NCBI RefSeq assembly: GCF_028682175.1
Contig: NZ_JANHKS010000028.1
Span: forward strand, 1 to 64,000
Length of the DNA: 64,000 nt
Origin: Pseudomonas putida
Lineage (GTDB): Bacteria > Pseudomonadota > Gammaproteobacteria > Pseudomonadales > Pseudomonadaceae
Direction: 5' to 3'
Shown: in pieces, positions 63,339-64,000 of the stretch
Position numbering within the stretch: position 1 is the stretch's first letter
Layout of the letters: each line of letters starts with the position of its first letter
Translations under genes and position numbers: made by a program
The notes under the pieces: generated by a model
Databases searched by the model: none
Seen by the model: only the letters and a program-made list of their open reading frames with translations
Told to the model about the DNA's origin: nothing

Positions 63339-64000
63339 CTAGGTGTTGAGGGGGGTGGCGGCCGCTTCTTCGCCCAGCCAAGCCAGAAACGCCTTGACCT
63401 GCGGATCGCGCTCGCGCCCCGGCACGCATACGGCAATGTAGCGCGGGCCTGGCAGGCTGATGTCAGGTCGATACCCCACCAGCTCGCCCCGTTGCAAGCT
63501 GTCCGCCACCAGCACGTTGCTCGCCAGCACCAGCCCATGCCCGGCGACTGCCGCGCTCAGGGCATAGTGCTCGTCGTCGAACTCACGCATTCGCGCCGTT
63601 GCAAGCCATTGCTCGCAACCGGCCGCCGCGCACCAGCTTTGCCAGTTCACCCCGTAGGCGCCGGGAATCTGCCAGCGCAGGTCGATCAACTCGACTTCGG
63701 CGCCGTTGAGCGAGGCCAGAAGATCGGGCGCTGCATAGACGGCGAAACGTTCGCTCATCAGTTCAAGGCGATACAGGTTCGGGTCGTCGCGGCTGACCGC
63801 GCGGATCGCCAGGTCGATGCTGGAATCACGCAGCAAGTCCACCAGTTCATTACGGGTGTCGATCCGCACATTGAACTGTGGAAACGCCCGGTAAAAGCGG
63901 CTCAGCCGAGGGATCAGCCACAGCGCCGCCAGGCCCGGCGTGGTCGATATCGTCAGGGTCTGCGAGGCGGTTTCCGGGCAGAAACTTTCCAGGCTGCGGC
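63339..64000 (-). CDS. LysR-family transcriptional regulator (C-terminal part)
   Basis: The window ends inside this gene. About 220 residues are visible: the effector-binding domain of a GcvA-like LysR regulator, opening with SLESFCPETASQTLTI, TTPGLAALWLIPRLSRFY and NVRIDTRNELVDLLRDSSID, then LYRLELMSERFAVYAAPDLL and the C-terminal RYIAVCVPGRERDPQVKAF. The N-terminal helix-turn-helix lies beyond position 64000. It is convergent with the LysE-type exporter gene, so a link to that gene is possible only if it binds at a distance. Confidence 0.9.
   Translation of the reverse strand, partial: RSLESFCPETASQTLTISTTPGLAALWLIPRLSRFYRAFPQFNVRIDTRNELVDLLRDSSIDLAIRAVSRDDPNLYRLELMSERFAVYAAPDLLASLNGAEVELIDLRWQIPGAYGVNWQSWCAAAGCEQWLATARMREFDDEHYALSAAVAGHGLVLASNVLVADSLQRGELVGYRPDISLPGPRYIAVCVPGRERDPQVKAFLAWLGEEAAATPLNT

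Overview
The window is a stretch of a Pseudomonas chromosome, most likely of the P. fluorescens group. The evidence is the high-G+C codon use, the gene order gacS / cysM-rlmD-relA-mazG, the oprH-phoP-phoQ operon, the nrdA-nrdB pair preceded by a two-component system, and an unusually dense set of Pseudomonas-type REP/REPIN palindromes. All identifications come from reading the sequence and recalling protein families; no database search was run.

Layout. 0.3-12 kb: a core block on the minus strand (DUF2058 protein, MazG, RelA, RlmD, CysM, a two-component pair) diverging from gacS. 12-16 kb: small core genes (META-domain lipoprotein, TlpA-like thioredoxin, ArsC-like reductase, WrbA, DUF2069, a Tag-like DNA glycosylase). 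16-23.2 kb: a catabolic island consisting of a GntR/FCD regulator, a polar amino-acid ABC transporter, aconitase X and a proline-racemase-family enzyme, which together suggest uptake and breakdown of 3-hydroxyproline. 23.3-30 kb: ttcA, Yip1-family protein, sprT, a CoA-transferase III family racemase, dctA with a sigma-54 promoter, and an AraC regulator. 30-33 kb: phoQ, phoP and oprH, with four helically phased PhoP half-sites upstream. 33-38 kb: dienelactone hydrolase, phosphopantetheinyl transferase, and a two-component system overlapping a FhuF-type ferric reductase gene. 38.5-43 kb: class Ia ribonucleotide reductase genes behind a long leader with a DnaA box and NrdR-like sites.

43-50 kb is the main accessory region. 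It holds a REP-associated tyrosine transposase (RAYT) broken by one in-frame stop and flanked by 52-bp inverted repeats, an HNH endonuclease, a BRO-N protein behind a structured leader, an MXKDX-repeat protein, a Cys-rich exported protein, a membrane-anchored Mrr-like nuclease with a zinc ribbon, and a HEPN/MNT toxin-antitoxin-like pair whose MNT partner carries an N-terminal winged helix.

50-64 kb is mixed: a MASE2-GGDEF diguanylate cyclase, an unknown gene with a small LuxR-type regulator, an ECF42-type sigma factor operon (YCII, SnoaL and VOC partners), an MFS transporter with an AraC regulator, an intact second RAYT between two nearly identical REPINs, a GNAT acetyltransferase, a TonB-dependent siderophore receptor, a LysE-type exporter and the C-terminal part of a LysR regulator cut by the window end.

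At least 24 REP-containing segments of four sequence families lie between genes. Two of them supply the stop codon of the upstream gene. No rRNA, tRNA or CRISPR array was recognised.
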